The position numbers were made by a program, and so were the translations under genes. Positions 24,613 to 37,652 of a stretch of 64,000 bases of DNA are shown here, piece by piece (position 1 is the stretch's first letter; each line of letters starts with the position of its first letter). The stretch comes from Zingiber officinale (Eukaryota > Streptophyta > Magnoliopsida > Zingiberales > Zingiberaceae), in contig NC_056000.1 in NCBI RefSeq assembly GCF_018446385.1, forward strand, positions 80,300,688 to 80,364,687. The letters are read 5' to 3'. Below the pieces are notes generated by a model, which was given only the letters and a program-made list of their open reading frames with translations, had not been told where the DNA came from and ran no database searches.

Positions 24613-25975
24613 GTTAAACCGTAGAGACGAGCCGGCGTCTATAAACCCTCCGAGCGGAAGACCAACGAGCGCCGTCGTTAAAAATCGAGAGACGAGCCGG
24701 CGTCTATAAACCCTCCGAGCGGAAGACCGACGAGCACCGTCGTTAAAGATCGAGAGCCGCGCCGATCGGCTATAAACATCCGCGCCGACGAGCACCGTCG
24801 TTAAAGATCGAGAGCCGCGCCGATCGGCTATAAACATCCGCGCCGACGAGCACCGTCGTTAAAGATCAAGAGCAGCGCCGATCGGCTATAAACATCCGCG
24901 CCGACGAGCACCGTCGTTAAAGATCGAGAGCCGCGCCGATCGGCTATAAACATCCGCGCCGACGAGCACCGTCGTTAAAAATCGAGAGACGAGCCGGCGT
25001 CTATAAAACCTCCGAGCGGAATGCCGACGAGCACCGTCGTTAAAGATCGAGAGCCGCGCCGATCGGCTATAAACATCCGCGCCGACGAGAACCGTCGTTA
25101 AAGATCGAGAGCCGCGCCGATCGGCTATAAACATCCGCGCCGACGAGCACCGTCGTTAAAGATCAAGAGCCGCGCCGATCGGCTATAAACATCCGCGCCG
25201 ACGAGCACCGTCGTTAAAGATCGAGAGCCGCGCCGATCGGCTATAAACATCCGCGCCGACGAGCACCGTCGTTAAAAATCGAGAGACGAGCCGGCGTCTA
25301 TAAAACCTCCGAGCGGAATACCGACGAGCACCGTCATTAAAAATCGAGAGTCGCGCCGATCGGCTATAAACATCCGCGCCGACGAGCACCGTCGTTAAAG
25401 ATCGAGACGGCCGGCGCCTATAAACCCCGAGCGGGAGCCCGACGAGCACCGTCGTTAAAGATCGAGAGCCGCGCCGATCAGCTATAAACATCCGCGCCGA
25501 CGAGCACCGTCGTTAAAGATCGAGAGCCGCGCCGATCGGCTATAAACATCCGCGCCGACGAGCACCGTCGTTAAAGATCAAGAGCCGCCGATCGGCAATA
25601 AACATCCGCGCCGACGAGCACCGGCGTTAAAGATCGACAGCCGCGCCGATCTATAAAATCCGCCCGACGAGCACCGTCGTTAAAAATCGAGAGACGAGCC
25701 GGCGTCTATAAAACCTCCGAGCGGAATACCGACGAGCACCGTCGTTAAAAATCGAGAGCCGCGCCGATCGGCTATAAACATCCGCGCCGACGAGCACCGT
25801 CGTTAAAAATCGAGAGACGAGCCGGCGTCTATAAACCCTCCGAGCGGAAGACCGACGAGCACCGTCGTTAAAGATCGAGAGCCTCGCCGATCGGCTATAA
25901 ACATCCGCGCCGACGAGCACCGTCGTTAAAGATCAAGAGCCGCGCCGATCGGCTATAAACATCCGAGCGGAAAAA
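24613..25975 (+). repeat. 58-bp minisatellite in element D 3' region, about 23 units
   Basis: The unit contains GCGCCGATCGGCTATAAACA and GACGAGCACCGTCGTTAAAG. A variant unit of about 62 bp has GAGCCGGCGTCTATAAA and CTCCGAGCGGAA. The units alternate irregularly, with higher-order blocks repeated (for example about 24790-25020 and 25080-25330). Each unit holds small palindromes (CGCCGATCGGC). Open frames read through it are repeat artefacts. Confidence 0.93.
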
Positions 25976-26341
25976 CGAATATCAAAGTAAGACCGTGGAA
26001 ACTACAAATATTAAAAAATTCAGGCCCGATTGGGAGTTGGTCCTTCGATACTTGGCTTTGTGGACTTCACGCAGGCAAGATACGTGCAAAGTGAGTAGGC
26101 TACCTAGCTCGGACCCTATGCAATGTGCCAAGCCGATCGGACGCGTGAAGGAGAACCCTTAAGAGCAGGACTAACTCTAAGTATCAACGTTAAGCAAACA
26201 GCAGAATATTATGGACAATGAGTAGGAAAACAAACAAAGGAGCAGCGTTTCTTTAGAAGAAGAATTATGCCGAACGGCACGCACAAAAATTTTACATCCG
26301 CCGAGCGGATGAAATACAGAAGGTACTCGAAATAACCCGCC

Positions 26342-28389
26342 TCACTCAGGGTCTTCAAAGCTGAAGAAGGCGTCAGGAATATCATCAATCATGGCCTCCA
26401 GGTCGAGGGGGAATGTCATTCCTCGGGAAGGTGCCTTTCTTCATGTCACGGTGACCTTGACCGCTTTGGCGAAAGTGGAAGAGACGTTGCCACCGAATTT
26501 TAGGCCGAACCTCTCCGAGTGGAGGTATTCCTGGCGCGCGGCTGCTAGGCGGCTCGGCTCACCCTCTTTATATTTTCTGAATGCCGCGCGGGAAGCGGTT
26601 AAGGTGTCTTGAACAGCCTTCAAGTCCACCTCGGCCTTTGTGCGCTCCGCCGAACGGATCTCTCGCTCGGCATTCAGCTCGGCCTCTAGCTTCTTAGACT
26701 GCTGATCTAGGGCCCGGACTTCGACTTTCATTTTATCCAGATCAGCAATCGCTCGCCTCTTCCGGCCACTGGCGCGCTTCACGTCCCCGTCCCGCTTCTT
26801 CACCAAGTCTTCGAGTCGGGCCACCTCCGCAGCCAGATCGGCAGCCTTCTTCTGTTCGGCCTCGAGGGTTTGTTTCTCCCGCTCGACGGACCCTCCGACA
26901 ATTGAAGTTTTTCCAGGAGACCCTCCAGCTCGGCTAGCCGACGGCTAGTGGCGATTTGCTCAGCCCAGCGCTGTAAAGGAAATAATGAAATCAGGAATCA
27001 AATAGTGGCATGGAACAGGAAGAAAAATGAATACCTGAGTGGCCTGCTGCATGTTGTTGTCGCCAAGCTGCTTGGGCGTCATGAGGGCCGCTTGAATCTG
27101 CGCGTCCTCAAAAAGCTTGGCAAGCGGGCCCGTCAAGGTTATTTCGTGAACGGGGCTTGAGGGCCGATCGGCGGACAGTAAATATTCCTCCGATGGGAAT
27201 CGGAGGGTGGTCTTGATGGTTGGGTGTTCAGCTGCAGTCGCCTGGCCAGAGGACTCCCCTATGGTGGAAGTTTCGCCCAACCGACGTAAGCGGCGACGAG
27301 TCCGGGAAGGAGAGTCGGTGGGCTGCGCAGGAGGCGATGTCACAGGAGTCCCGATCTGCGACGGCGTGCGATCGGGCGAAGTTACGCCGATCGGCTCATG
27401 TGGTTCCCCCTCTTGGGGTGGCGGAGGACCAGAGTTTCCGCCGAAGTTCTAGCGGTGGAGCTCCAACCGGGGGAACTCCCAGCTCGGCGGGAGCCGAGGA
27501 AACAGGATCAATTTCCGCCTCAACCTCCGCTGAAGCGGATGGGGCAGCTTCTGTTTCAGGAGCGGACTGCGCCCCTCCCTCTCCTGCACCTGCCGGGCGG
27601 CTAGGGAGCCTCGATCTCCACGGCCTTCAGTTTCAGATGAGCGGTAGCTTTGGAGCACCACATGACTTCAGCTGCAATAGAAGAAATTAAAATCAGTTAG
27701 ATAAAAAAGGTGAAGGGAGTAAAGAGTCTCTTACCCATACGGTAGGGAAGATTGGAACGGAGATAACCCAAAATATATAACACCTTGAGCAAAGAATCGG
27801 TCGATCTTGTATCGTGACGGACAACCAGTTCACGCATGAAGATAGGGATTGTTTCGAACTTGCCGAGCTCCTACCGAGTCAAGACTGTCCGCCACCTAGT
27901 TCGAATCGCCTCGAAGTCGGATATAAAAGAAACTCCTTCCAGGTGCTTGTTGGAGGTCGGCATGTTATCAAAAATTTAAAGCCTATTCTACTTTGGAAAA
28001 TGAAAGTGCCTAGCTCGGATTGTTTGGGGTAGAAGAAGAAGTGGAATATTTTGGGGTCAAGAGGGATACTGTGCAGCTTGAAGAGGACGACCATCCCGCT
28101 CAGCAGCCTAAAGTTGGTCGAGCGGGATGCGAAAATAGTTACAAACCTCTACAATAAAGGGATGGGTAGGAAATCTAAGGCCACCTTGGAATTGGTCTAA
28201 AAAGAAACAGATTGTGCCGATCGGCGGATCATGCGGTCGGTCAGTCGGGTCGGCTATAATTATTTCATAGTTGTTGGGAATCCCATACGTCCGAACAAGG
28301 CGCCGAGCACCCTCCTCATCAAACTGACTCTCCATGGTCATATACCAGGGACCGTGAACGTTGGTGGCGGGTTCAGAGGAACTTGCCAT
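26342..28389 (-). pseudogene. Antisense ORF (aORF) of Tat-lineage element D
   Basis: On the opposite strand to gag-pol, a coding region opens at about 28389 with MASSSEPATNVHGPWYMTME. It continues through a domain containing GIPNNYEIIIADPTDRP and RFPTHPFIVEVCNYFRIPL, a Pro/Ser-rich middle, and an alanine- and lysine-rich coiled coil (about 26900-26600). It ends AFFSFEDPE near 26345. An intron with GT-AG ends is visible at about 26972-27033 (GTATTC...TTTACAG on the minus strand), and others are likely near 27680 and 28100. Antisense ORFs downstream of pol are known in some Tat-lineage elements, and their function is not known. The copy is partly degraded. Confidence 0.65.
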
Positions 28390-29036
28390 CTCGGAGAGGC
28401 AAGAGGATAGCAAGAAATCGAAAGAAGGGGAGCGAAAAAGACGAAATGAGCAGGGAAAACCTAGTAAGTGAAGGAAGAAGACTCACTGAGAAGGAAACGG
28501 GCGGAAAAGATCACCGGGGAAAAGGTAGCAGCCGGAAACTGGGACTGGACCGTCGGAGGCTACAGCGGCAGGGGAGGCAGACGGAGGAAGCACGAGCAAG
28601 CACGCGGCGAAGGGAGAAGACGGAGGCTTTATATTGCCGAGGTTGGTTGGCCTCCGCCGTCGGATGCAGGTCACGAAAGACTAGGCCTTCATCCGACCGT
28701 CTATTTCAAAGCAATCGCGTCCCATCGTACTAATCATCACCGCCACGTGAGAAGAGCCACGTGGCGCCTTGCCACTAGGCGCAATTAATGCGCGTCATAC
28801 CGCGCATGCTGCGACTTAATGGGAAGGATTTGCGTGATTTTCGAGAAGATTTAAGCAAGCAAACGTCCACGTTGAACAACAAGGCATCCGAAACGAAGAG
28901 CCGAGCGGCTGAATCCGGCATAAGGGCCGAACGGCTAAAAGGAAGATTATGGAAGCGGCGACCGCCCGCTCGGACACATATAGTCCAGTCAGTCGGACTC
29001 ACTGCCTCCTTCGACTAGACTTGAAGGGAAGGCAAG

Positions 29037-29769
29037 TGATCCGGCAGTAAGAACGGGGGACCCACTTCCTGAAGGGTCTTAGCTTGAGAACCGATGAAGG
29101 GGTGACTAAGCGGTTAATGGCCGAGTCGATCAGCCGGGTTGGTCCGAGCGGAGTTAGAGATAACCCATCCATGGGGTTGGGTGTCCAACGCCAAGGCAGG
29201 AGGATCGAAGGGCCAACCGGGAGCCCGAACGGCAGGGGCCAAAGAGCCGAGCGGGCAACCCGCCCGGACAAAATAAGGGCGAGGGGGCAAAAAGGTGGCC
29301 GAGCGGCCTATGCGCTCGGCTCGGGATATGGGATATCGGTAGAAGCATGTCTAATGATTAGGCCGTACACAAGATTGCACGATGGAGGATCTTGCCGTCA
29401 CATCATGGAAAGGTTGATACAGTAGCAGTATGGCCTCAGGGACGCCTTTTCTGACGGATCCATATCTGGGCATGGCCCTTCTGACAGACCCATGCCTGGG
29501 CATGGTCAAATGCAGGTGATTGCTTTGATTGGCGCGCCCAGGCTTCTTCGAGGGGTCTATATAAGGCCTCAATTTCTTCACCGGAGGTATGCACGTCTTC
29601 ATCTTGAGGCCACCTTTTTGTCATTCCTCGCCTGACTTGAGCGTCGGAGGACCGTCGCCGGGACACCCCTCCCGGCTCGGTTTTGTTGCAGGTTCGCCGG
29701 AGCACTCGAGGATCCAGCAGAGAGCGCCACGTGCCCAGCGTCCGCTGACTCTTGGTTCGGACAGGATCA
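29037..29769 (+). repeat. 3' LTR of element D
   Basis: It starts TGATCCGGCA after the purine-rich GAAGGGAAGGCAAG and ends near GGACAGGATCA. A TATATAAGG promoter box lies at 29558-29566, followed by a leader with CTTGAGCGTCGGAGGACCG, as expected of a gypsy LTR. The exact ends are inferred, since no 5' LTR is present for comparison. Confidence 0.6.
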
Positions 29770-30781
29770 ATCTTCATCCCCGACGCTCCCATTCCACTTC
29801 CAGATCTGAGGTTGAATTCCATCATCGACGGCGAGTTTCGAACCATCCGGCGTCCGGCGATCAAGGAGCGTGGCGCGATAAAGGGCATTCCCCGATTTAC
29901 GATTTTGAGATCGCAAGTGTCATCCACATACAGATTTGAGGGTGTTCCCCGATCTGATGCTGCCATCATCCAACTGAAGTGTCTGCAGAGTTTTTCCAGT
30001 TCTTCCGAATGCATTTCATCTTCGTTTCCAACTGTGACTTCGGAATTGATCCGAACAAGTTCTTCCAATTTCAATCCTCTGTTCTTTGAATACTGGTGGA
30101 TTCAGGCAATCACGAGCTTGAAGGGGCATTCTCCACGAGCTATGAACGTCTGACTCAGCTAGGAGTTCAGAATTTCGCAGTTGATTGCTCGAAGGGCGTT
30201 CCCAGAAGCAACTTTGTGTACCGACAGAGGGAAGGAATAGATCGATGAACTAAGTTTGTGGAATGTTCTCTTAACCTAGATCCTAGATGTTATTGTTAAA
30301 TCTTGTGTTCTTACTTGTTTCTCTTTTCATTCAACTTCAACCCAATTTGAATTCTGCATATAGATCTTGATCTAGATTCAGAAAAGTTTCTTTTACTTAG
30401 GATTTGGTTGGTCTAGCTAGTTATTATGACTAATTTAGTTTTCTTCTTGTAATTCAGTTGGAGTTTACTTTAGTTGGTTTTATGTCATTTTGCTACTTGT
30501 TTGTGTAGATTAAATTTCTGTAGTAGAATATGTTCTATTTCATTGCACTTGGTTTGGTTAACTTGTCGTTTCAACTCTAATTTAGTAGTAACCGAACTCT
30601 ATTTCCATTAGAAAACCCCAAAAAAGAATATCACATCTAAATCATTCACACATTATCTAGTTCGCTTGGAAAAAAATATGACTTGGGACACCTATGCTAC
30701 ATCTCTTTTCTTGGTTTAATATGGGTTTTCAAAAATTAATTAATTTGATGTATCACGTGACATGCAAAATGGCCAACATCA
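29770..30781 (+). repeat. Gypsy LTR E, right part
   Basis: The sequence from about 29770 changes to an AT-richer LTR/leader style containing GTGTACCGACAGAGGGAAGG near 30205-30230. It ends near GGCCAACATCA (30771-30781), after which copia pol of element F starts immediately. The right end is inferred from this switch. It is best read as the continuation of the LTR begun at 18326, split by element D. Confidence 0.5.
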
Positions 30782-33700
30782 AGTACTCTAGCTGAGAGAT
30801 ACTTTTACCTCGATTTTTCGATAGATGTTGACTCGTATTTATCGGCATTCATGCCAATGCAGTATCACCCTTGGTGAATTTCTCAAGAATTTTATCCACA
30901 TAATGGGATTGACTAAGAACAAGTCCTTCTGTTGTTCTAAGAATTTTGATTCCTAGAATCACATCAGCTAGGCTCATATCTTTCATGTCAAATCTTAAAT
31001 TCAACATATTTTTAGTGGATTTGATTATCTTATCATTACTCCCAAAGATAAGTATATCATCTACATATCGGCACAAAATGATATAGTCACTCTCTGTGTC
31101 TTTCATGTAGACACATTTATCACATTCATTAATCTTGAATCCACATTCCTTCATGGCATTATCAAATTTTTCATGTCACTACTTTGGTGCTTGTTTCAAG
31201 TCATATAATGACTTCACTAATCTACATACATTGTTTTTCTGTACTAGCACAGAAAACCCCTCAAGTTACTCTGTGTAGATTTCCTCTTCTAAATCTCTAT
31301 TTAGAAAGGCAGTCTTTACATCCATCTGATATATTTCGAGATTTCATAGAGCGGCAATAGCCAACAATATTCTAATGGAAGTTATTCTCGATGCGGGAGA
31401 ATACGTATCAAACTAATCAAGGCCTTCTTATTATCGGTATCATTTTATTACCAATCTTGCCTTATACTTATCAATTGTGTCATCTGATTTCATTTTCTTC
31501 TTGAAGATCCACTTGCAACCTAGTGGTTTACTTCCCGGAGAAAGATCCACAAATTTCCAAGTGTGATTTTGCAAGATAGAGTCTATTTTAGATGCAATTG
31601 CCTCTCGCCAGTGAGGTCCATCAGAAGAGCCTACAGCTTCTGAGTAACTTCGAGGCTCACTTTCCAACATAAAAGTGATAAAATCCGATCCATAGGATTT
31701 TTCTACCCGAGCTCTTTTGCTCCGTCTAAGCTCAACCTTCACTGGTTCCTCATCATCATCTTCACCTTGTGTTTCATATGCATGCTTTGAGGAGCTAGCA
31801 TCCTTTCGGGTCTTATAAGGAAATACATGCTCGAAGAATGAGGCATTTCTCAATTCTATTATCGAGTTTTTGTGTATCTCTCGTATTTGTGATTCATACA
31901 CAACAAACCGATAAGCACTGTTGTTCTGTGCATATCCAATAAATATATAATCAACAGTCTTTGGTCCTATCTTAATCCTTTTCAGATCAGGTAACAAAAT
32001 TTTGGCAAAACACCCCCATATTTGTAAATATTTGTAGGACGGTTGTCTTCCATTCCACAACTCGTAAAGGCTCTTATCTATTTTCTTCCGGGACACCTTA
32101 TTTAAAAGGTAATTAGCTGTTAACACAGCTTCCCCCCACATGAACTCTGGCTATCTAGAGCTCAATAGAAGAGCATTCATCATCTCCTTTAGAGTGTGAT
32201 TCTTCAACTCAATAATTCCATTTTACTGAGGAGTATAAGGAGTTATTGTTTCATGTCTGATCTCATGTTCAGTACACAACTTAGCAAATGGTTATATATA
32301 TTCACCTCCTCGGTCACTTTGAACCACCTTAATCTTTCTATTAAGCTAGTTTTCAACTTCATTTTTATAGAGAGAAAATTTCTCTATAGCTTCATTCTTA
32401 TTTTTGAGAAGATACGCATAACAATATTTTGTGTTATCATCTATAAAAGTAATGAAGTACTTATTCCCACCACGTGTTGGTGTACCTTTGAGGTCACACA
32501 CATCGGTGTGGATTAGCCCGAGTGGTTCGTTACTTCTTTCAATATGTTGAAAGGATGACCTTATCATTTTTGCTTCAACACAAATCTCACACTTGTGTTT
32601 TGGGTCAAGGTGGAATATAGGTATGCTTTGCATATTTATTAATCTATGCAACACATCATAGTTAATATGTCCTAGTCTACCATGCCACAAACATGAAAAC
32701 TCAAGCATATAAGTGAAAGAGCTTCCATTTTTATTTATCTTGGGCATAATGGGCATTACATTAAGCTTGAATAGCTCATCAGATTCATAGCCCCTTCCTA
32801 CAAATATTCCATTCTTGGACAATACAACTCTGTCCGACTCAAAAATAATGCAAAAACCATGCTTGCTTAACAGTATTCGGACACTAGATTCTTCCGAATC
32901 TCTGGAGCATACAGGACATTGTTCAGAGTAATGTCCTTGCCTGAGGTCATCTTCAGCACCACCTTTCCTTGGCCCATGATGTCCGAGGTTGCTGAGTTTT
33001 CCATGAACAGTTTATCCCCAGTGACTTCTTCAAAGTTGTGGAGCAGCTCCTTGTTGCAACACACATGTCTAGTAGCTCCAGTATCGATCCACCATTGTTG
33101 TGGGTTTGAATCGACCAAGTTCAGTTCTAAGACCACTACGCAAAGGTCGTCCATTTCTGGTCCCTCGTTCGAGTTGGCCTCCTGCTTCTTCTTTGGCTTC
33201 CTGCACTTCGAAGATTTGTGACCTACTTTGTCACAGTTGAATCACTTTCCAGAAAACTTCTTCTTGTTGATGCCTCCTCTGGGTCCCATCTTGGAAGACT
33301 TGAGGTTCTTCTGTTTCAAACTTTAACCGTGTTTGACCATGTTGGCTTTCACAGTAGCCTGAGAGAATAGTTTCCTCTCTGAACTCTTATTGTCTTCTTT
33401 GATGCGAAGTCTAACAATGAGTTCTTCCACATTCATCTCCTTCCGCTTGTGCTTCGGGTAGTTCTTGAAGTTTTTCCTGTCGGGAGGCAACTTCTCAATG
33501 ATAGTAGCCACCTAGAAGGTGTCACTCGGAACCATCCCTTCTGAGTGGATCTCGTGCAAGATCACATGAAGCTCCTGGACTTGGCTGATCACCGTCTTGG
33601 AGTCAACCATCTTGTAATCCAAGAATCAGCCCACGATGAACTTCTTGGCCCCTGCATACTCCGTCTTGTACTTCTTGTCCAGGGACTCCCATAGCTTCTT

Positions 33701-34369
33701 AGTCATTCTCTTCATGCTATACACAGTGTACAGCGAGTCGGCAAGGCAGTTGAGGATGTAGTTTCAGCAAAGGAACTCGGAATGAGTTCATGCCTCCACT
33801 GCACTGATGGTTTGTGCATCAGCATCCTCAGCACACTTGGCAAGGTCCTCGATCAAGAGCTGAGGCAGATTGAGTGTGGTCAGGTAGAAGAGTATCTTCT
33901 ACTGCCACCTCTTGAAGTTCAGCCCACTGAACTTCTTTGGTTTTTCCCCATGACTAATTAACACAGTTCCAATCGGGGCGGAGGGGGCATGACCGTGTTG
34001 AGTCTATTGCACTTCAATATTCTGTTCTGTGGTCATCTCAACAGAATTGAATCTGTTTCAAGATTGTTGGATAATCTGTTATCGGAGATATTGGGGAATT
34101 AACTGAATTGAAATTACACAAAACCAATTCTAACTTATCTGTCAAGATGACATGAGCTGATAATCTCAAATTGCTAGCGGGGGTTGGTTTCTGCTAATTG
34201 CTAAGTGCAGACAGAGCACCGAGTTCGAGCAACAAAGTATGAGCCAGCGAAGCCGCCGACGGGTGAAGTGGTCGAACAGGCGAAGAGACCGAGCCTTGCA
34301 ATGGTCATAGTTTCCTTGAAACAGATTTTCCCCACCTCCAGTTGTGCTTCGAAATTTCCTCGAGGCGTC

Positions 34370-34383
34370 TGTTTCCTAGGATA
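34370..34383. repeat. Left target site duplication of the LINE
   Basis: TGTTTCCTAGGATA is repeated exactly at 37653-37666 on the other side of the LINE. Confidence 0.92.
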
Positions 34384-37300
34384 AACTCTGCCCATGACGG
34401 CCGGTCATGGTCGGTCCCATGCCCGGATAAAGGAGGAGGGTTGCGTTAGGTTGCCAGTCAGCGTCAAACTATGGCAAATATTCAATGAATGAATTCATTA
34501 AACTATTGTGCTAATGCTAGGTTGTTCCCCGGAAAGAACGTGTTGTAGGGTCCGACTGTAACGTCTCAGCAATGACCGCTACATCTCTAGAACTCGGGTG
34601 TAGTGATAAATATGCAAGAGTTCGCGTTACAGGGTCCGACTGTAATATCTCAGCAAGGACCACTACATCTCCACGAGAACTGGGGTGTAGTGTTAAATAG
34701 GCAAGAGTTCTCACACCATAGGTTAGATAAGAACAAATATGATAGGAAAATTAATAATCTAAGATTTGAAACATGGAACATAGGAACTCTCACTAGTAAA
34801 TCAATGGAGGTAGTAGATATGATGATTAGGAGAAAAATTAATATTTTGTGTGTACAAGAGACAAAATGGGCAGGTGAGAAGGCAAAGATGATAGAGAACT
34901 CAGGTTTTAAATTATGGTACACTGGAAAGAGTAAAGCAAGAAATAGAGTGGGTATTATTGTAGATAGTTTGTTAAAGGATGAAGTTGTAGGAGTAGTTAG
35001 AAAAGGGGATAGAATTATAACCCTTAAGATAATAGTGGTGAAAGAAACTATGAACATAATTAGCGTATATGCACCACAAGTAGGATTAGATGAAGCTACC
35101 AAATCAAGATTTTGGGAGGACTTAGATGAAATATTACAAAATATTCCACCAAATGAAATGATTTTAATAGGAGGTGATCTAAATGGGCATATCGGAGTGA
35201 AAAATGAGGAATATGAGAGAGTACATGGGAGTTATGGGTTTGGAACGAGGAATGAGGAAGGGAAACTATATTAGATTTTGCGATAACATATGACCTTATA
35301 TTAGCTAATACATTTTTTAAGAAAAGAGAAGAATACTTAGTCACATTCAAAAGTGGGAATAATAAATCACAAATTGACTTTCTTATGGTTAGGAAGAAGG
35401 ATAGAAAGATTTGTAAAGATTGCAAAGTCATCCCTGGAGAAAGCTTAACTACCCAACATAGGGTAGTAGTGTTGGATATACATCTCAAACATAGTATCAA
35501 TAGAAAGAAAATATATATAATTCCTAGAATTAAGTGGTGGAAGTTAAAGGATGGGAAGCAATATATATTTAAGGAGAAGGTAGAAGTACAAGCATTAGGT
35601 GAAATATACGATGATTCTAATACAACATGGGATAAGATGATATCAAAGTTGAAAATAGTAGTTAAGAGTGTACTCGGTGAGTCAAAGGGACATGCACCAC
35701 TAAGTAAAGAATCTTGGTGGTGGAATGAGAAAGTACAAGAGAAAGTGAAGGAAAAACGAATAGCTTATAAGGAATTATATATTTGTAAGAACGAGGAAAA
35801 CTTTATAAAAAATATATACAATAGCCAAGAAAGAAGCTAAGAAAGTAGTGAGTGAAGCAAAAAATGAAACTTTTGAACGGTTATATCAAAAATTGGATAC
35901 AAAAGAAGGGGAAAGAGACATTTATAGAATAGCTAAAGTGAGAAAAAGAAAAACAAGAGATCTTAGCCAAATAAAATGTATTAAAGATGAATGTAATAGG
36001 GTATTAGTAAACGATGGAGAAATAAAAGAGCGGTGGAAGATGTATTTTTGTCAACTTTTTAATGAAGGTTTAGGTGACCAACTTAACTTAGGTAATTTAA
36101 TTAGGTCAAATGAGCATAGAAATTTTAATTTTTATCATAAAATTCAAACTTTAGAAGTAAAACAAACTTTAAAAGAGATGCACAATGGAAAAGCCGTTGG
36201 ACCAGATGATATTCTGATAGAGGTATGGAAGTGCTTAGGGAAACAAAGTATTGAATGACTTACAAAATTATTTAACATGATATTGAAAATGAAAAAAATG
36301 TCTGATCAATGGAGGATAAGTACTCTAGTTCCCTTATATAAGAACAAGGGAGACATACAAAATTGTGTAAACTATAAGAGTATTAAACTAATGAGTCATA
36401 CTATGAAACTTTGGGAAAAAGTAATAGAAAAAAGATTAAGGAAGGAGACCACAGTGACAGAAAATCAATTTGGGTTCATGTCTGGAAGGTCGACAATAGA
36501 AGCTATACATCTTCTTAGACAATTAATTGAAAACTATCGGGAGCAAAAACAAGATCTACACATGGTATTCATTGACTTAAAAAAAACTTATGATAGAGTC
36601 CCAAGAGAAATTATATGGAGAATTTTAAAAAAGAGAGGTATTAGCGTAACATATATTGAACTAATTAAGGATATATATGAGGATGTAATGACCAGAGTAA
36701 AGACTTCAGGCGGAGTAACTGAAGCATTTCCAATAAAGATAGGGTTACATCAAGGATCAGCTCTAAGTCCCTATCTTTTTACACTAATTATGGACGAACT
36801 CACTGCGCACATTCAAGGCACAGTACCGTGGTGTATGTTGTTTGCAGATGATATTATTTTGATAGATGAGACACGTGAAGGAGTAAATGCTAAGCTAGAA
36901 TCTTAGAGGGAAACACTAGAAGGGAAAGGTTTTAAGCTTAGTAGATTAAAGATAGAATATATGGAATTTAAGTTTAGCAATATTAGAAGTAATGAAACAA
37001 TTGTTAAGATAAGAGAGGACGAGTTGCCCAGAACCGAGAGATTTAAATATTTAGGATTATTTTTACAAAATGATGGAGGGATTGAGAGAGATGTCTTACA
37101 TAGAATACAAGCAAGATGGGTGAAATGGAGGGGAGCGTCGAGTGTTTTATGTGATCGTAAAGTACCTCTTAAACTTAAAGGTAAGTTCTATAAAACCGCA
37201 GTTAGACCTGCTTTGTTATATGGAGCTGAATGTTGGGCTATGACTCAAGCACATGAGCAGAAGATGAGAGTTGTAGAGATGAGGATGTTAAGGTGGATGT

Positions 37301-37652
37301 GTGGACATACAAAGATGTATAAAATAAGAAATGAGAGCATTAGAGAGAAAGTCGGAGTTGCATCTATTGAGGAAAAACTCCGAGAGACACGTTTAAGATG
37401 GTACGGACATGTACTTAGACGACCAATAAATGCTCCAGTTAGACGATGTGAAATTATAATAAACATGCATATCAAATGAGGAAGAGGAAGACCAAAAAAG
37501 ACTTGGTTAGCAACAATAAAATAAAATAAAATTTATTTAAATATAGATGATGATATAATAGGAGATAGAGCTCAATGTCGTAAAAGAATTCATACAGCCG
37601 ACCCCACCTAGTGGGAAAAGGCTTGGTTGTTGTTCTTGTTGTTGTTGTTGTT
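34384..37652 (+). mobile_element. RTE-type LINE, full length, with 14-bp target duplication
   Basis: The element is bounded by the 14-bp direct repeat TGTTTCCTAGGATA at 34370-34383 and 37653-37666. It has a GC-rich 5' region starting near ATGACGGCCGGTCATGG. One long coding region holds apurinic endonuclease and reverse transcriptase. The 3' end reads GCCGACCCCACCTAGTGGG and a TTG-repeat tail (about 37625-37652) instead of poly(A). The short-repeat tail and the domain order are typical of the RTE clade. It inserted into the LTR of copia element F. Confidence 0.93.
34603..37622 (+). pseudogene. LINE ORF: endonuclease and reverse transcriptase, decayed
   Basis: The endonuclease domain shows LRFETWNIGTL near 34755-34790, VQETKWAGEK near 34850 and LIGGDLNGHIG near 35165. 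Reverse transcriptase shows KAVGPDDILIEVWK near 36195, TENQFGFMSGRSTIEAIHLL near 36460-36520, DLKKTYDRVPRE near 36570-36610 (a K where F/A is usual before YD), HQGSALSPYLF near 36750 and FADDIILID near 36840. The terminal part contains LRWYGHVLRRP and GRGRPKKTW. The frame shifts between about 35262 and 35385 and again near 35840-35848. In-frame stops lie at 36256, 36904 and 37477, so this copy cannot make the protein. Confidence 0.9.

Larger units (their letters stand above)
18851..29769 (+). mobile_element. Ty3/gypsy Tat-lineage element D
   Basis: In order: a primer-binding site TTGGCGCCGTCTGTGGGAA near 18856, gag (18899-19978), a decayed protease zone, pol with RT, RNase H, a second (archaeal-type) RNase H and integrase (about 21000-23893), a repeat-rich 3' region (about 23990-25975), an antisense spliced ORF (26342-28389) and a 3' LTR (29037-29769) with a TATA box at 29558. 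The second RNase H and the antisense ORF are hallmarks of the Tat lineage. No matching 5' LTR lies upstream of the primer-binding site. Coding parts carry several breaks, mainly in the protease and integrase zones. Confidence 0.88.

Noticed and set aside
24538-25920. Arg/Ser-rich protein genes on the minus strand
   Set aside because: The open frames simply read through the 58-bp repeat and change with each unit variant.
24613-25975. CRISPR-like regular repeats
   Set aside because: Units are contiguous without unique spacers and lie in a plant gypsy element, so this is a minisatellite.
27207-27690. Plus-strand genes opposite the antisense ORF
   Set aside because: They are shadows in GC-rich sequence; the minus strand shows the family-like protein and splice sites.
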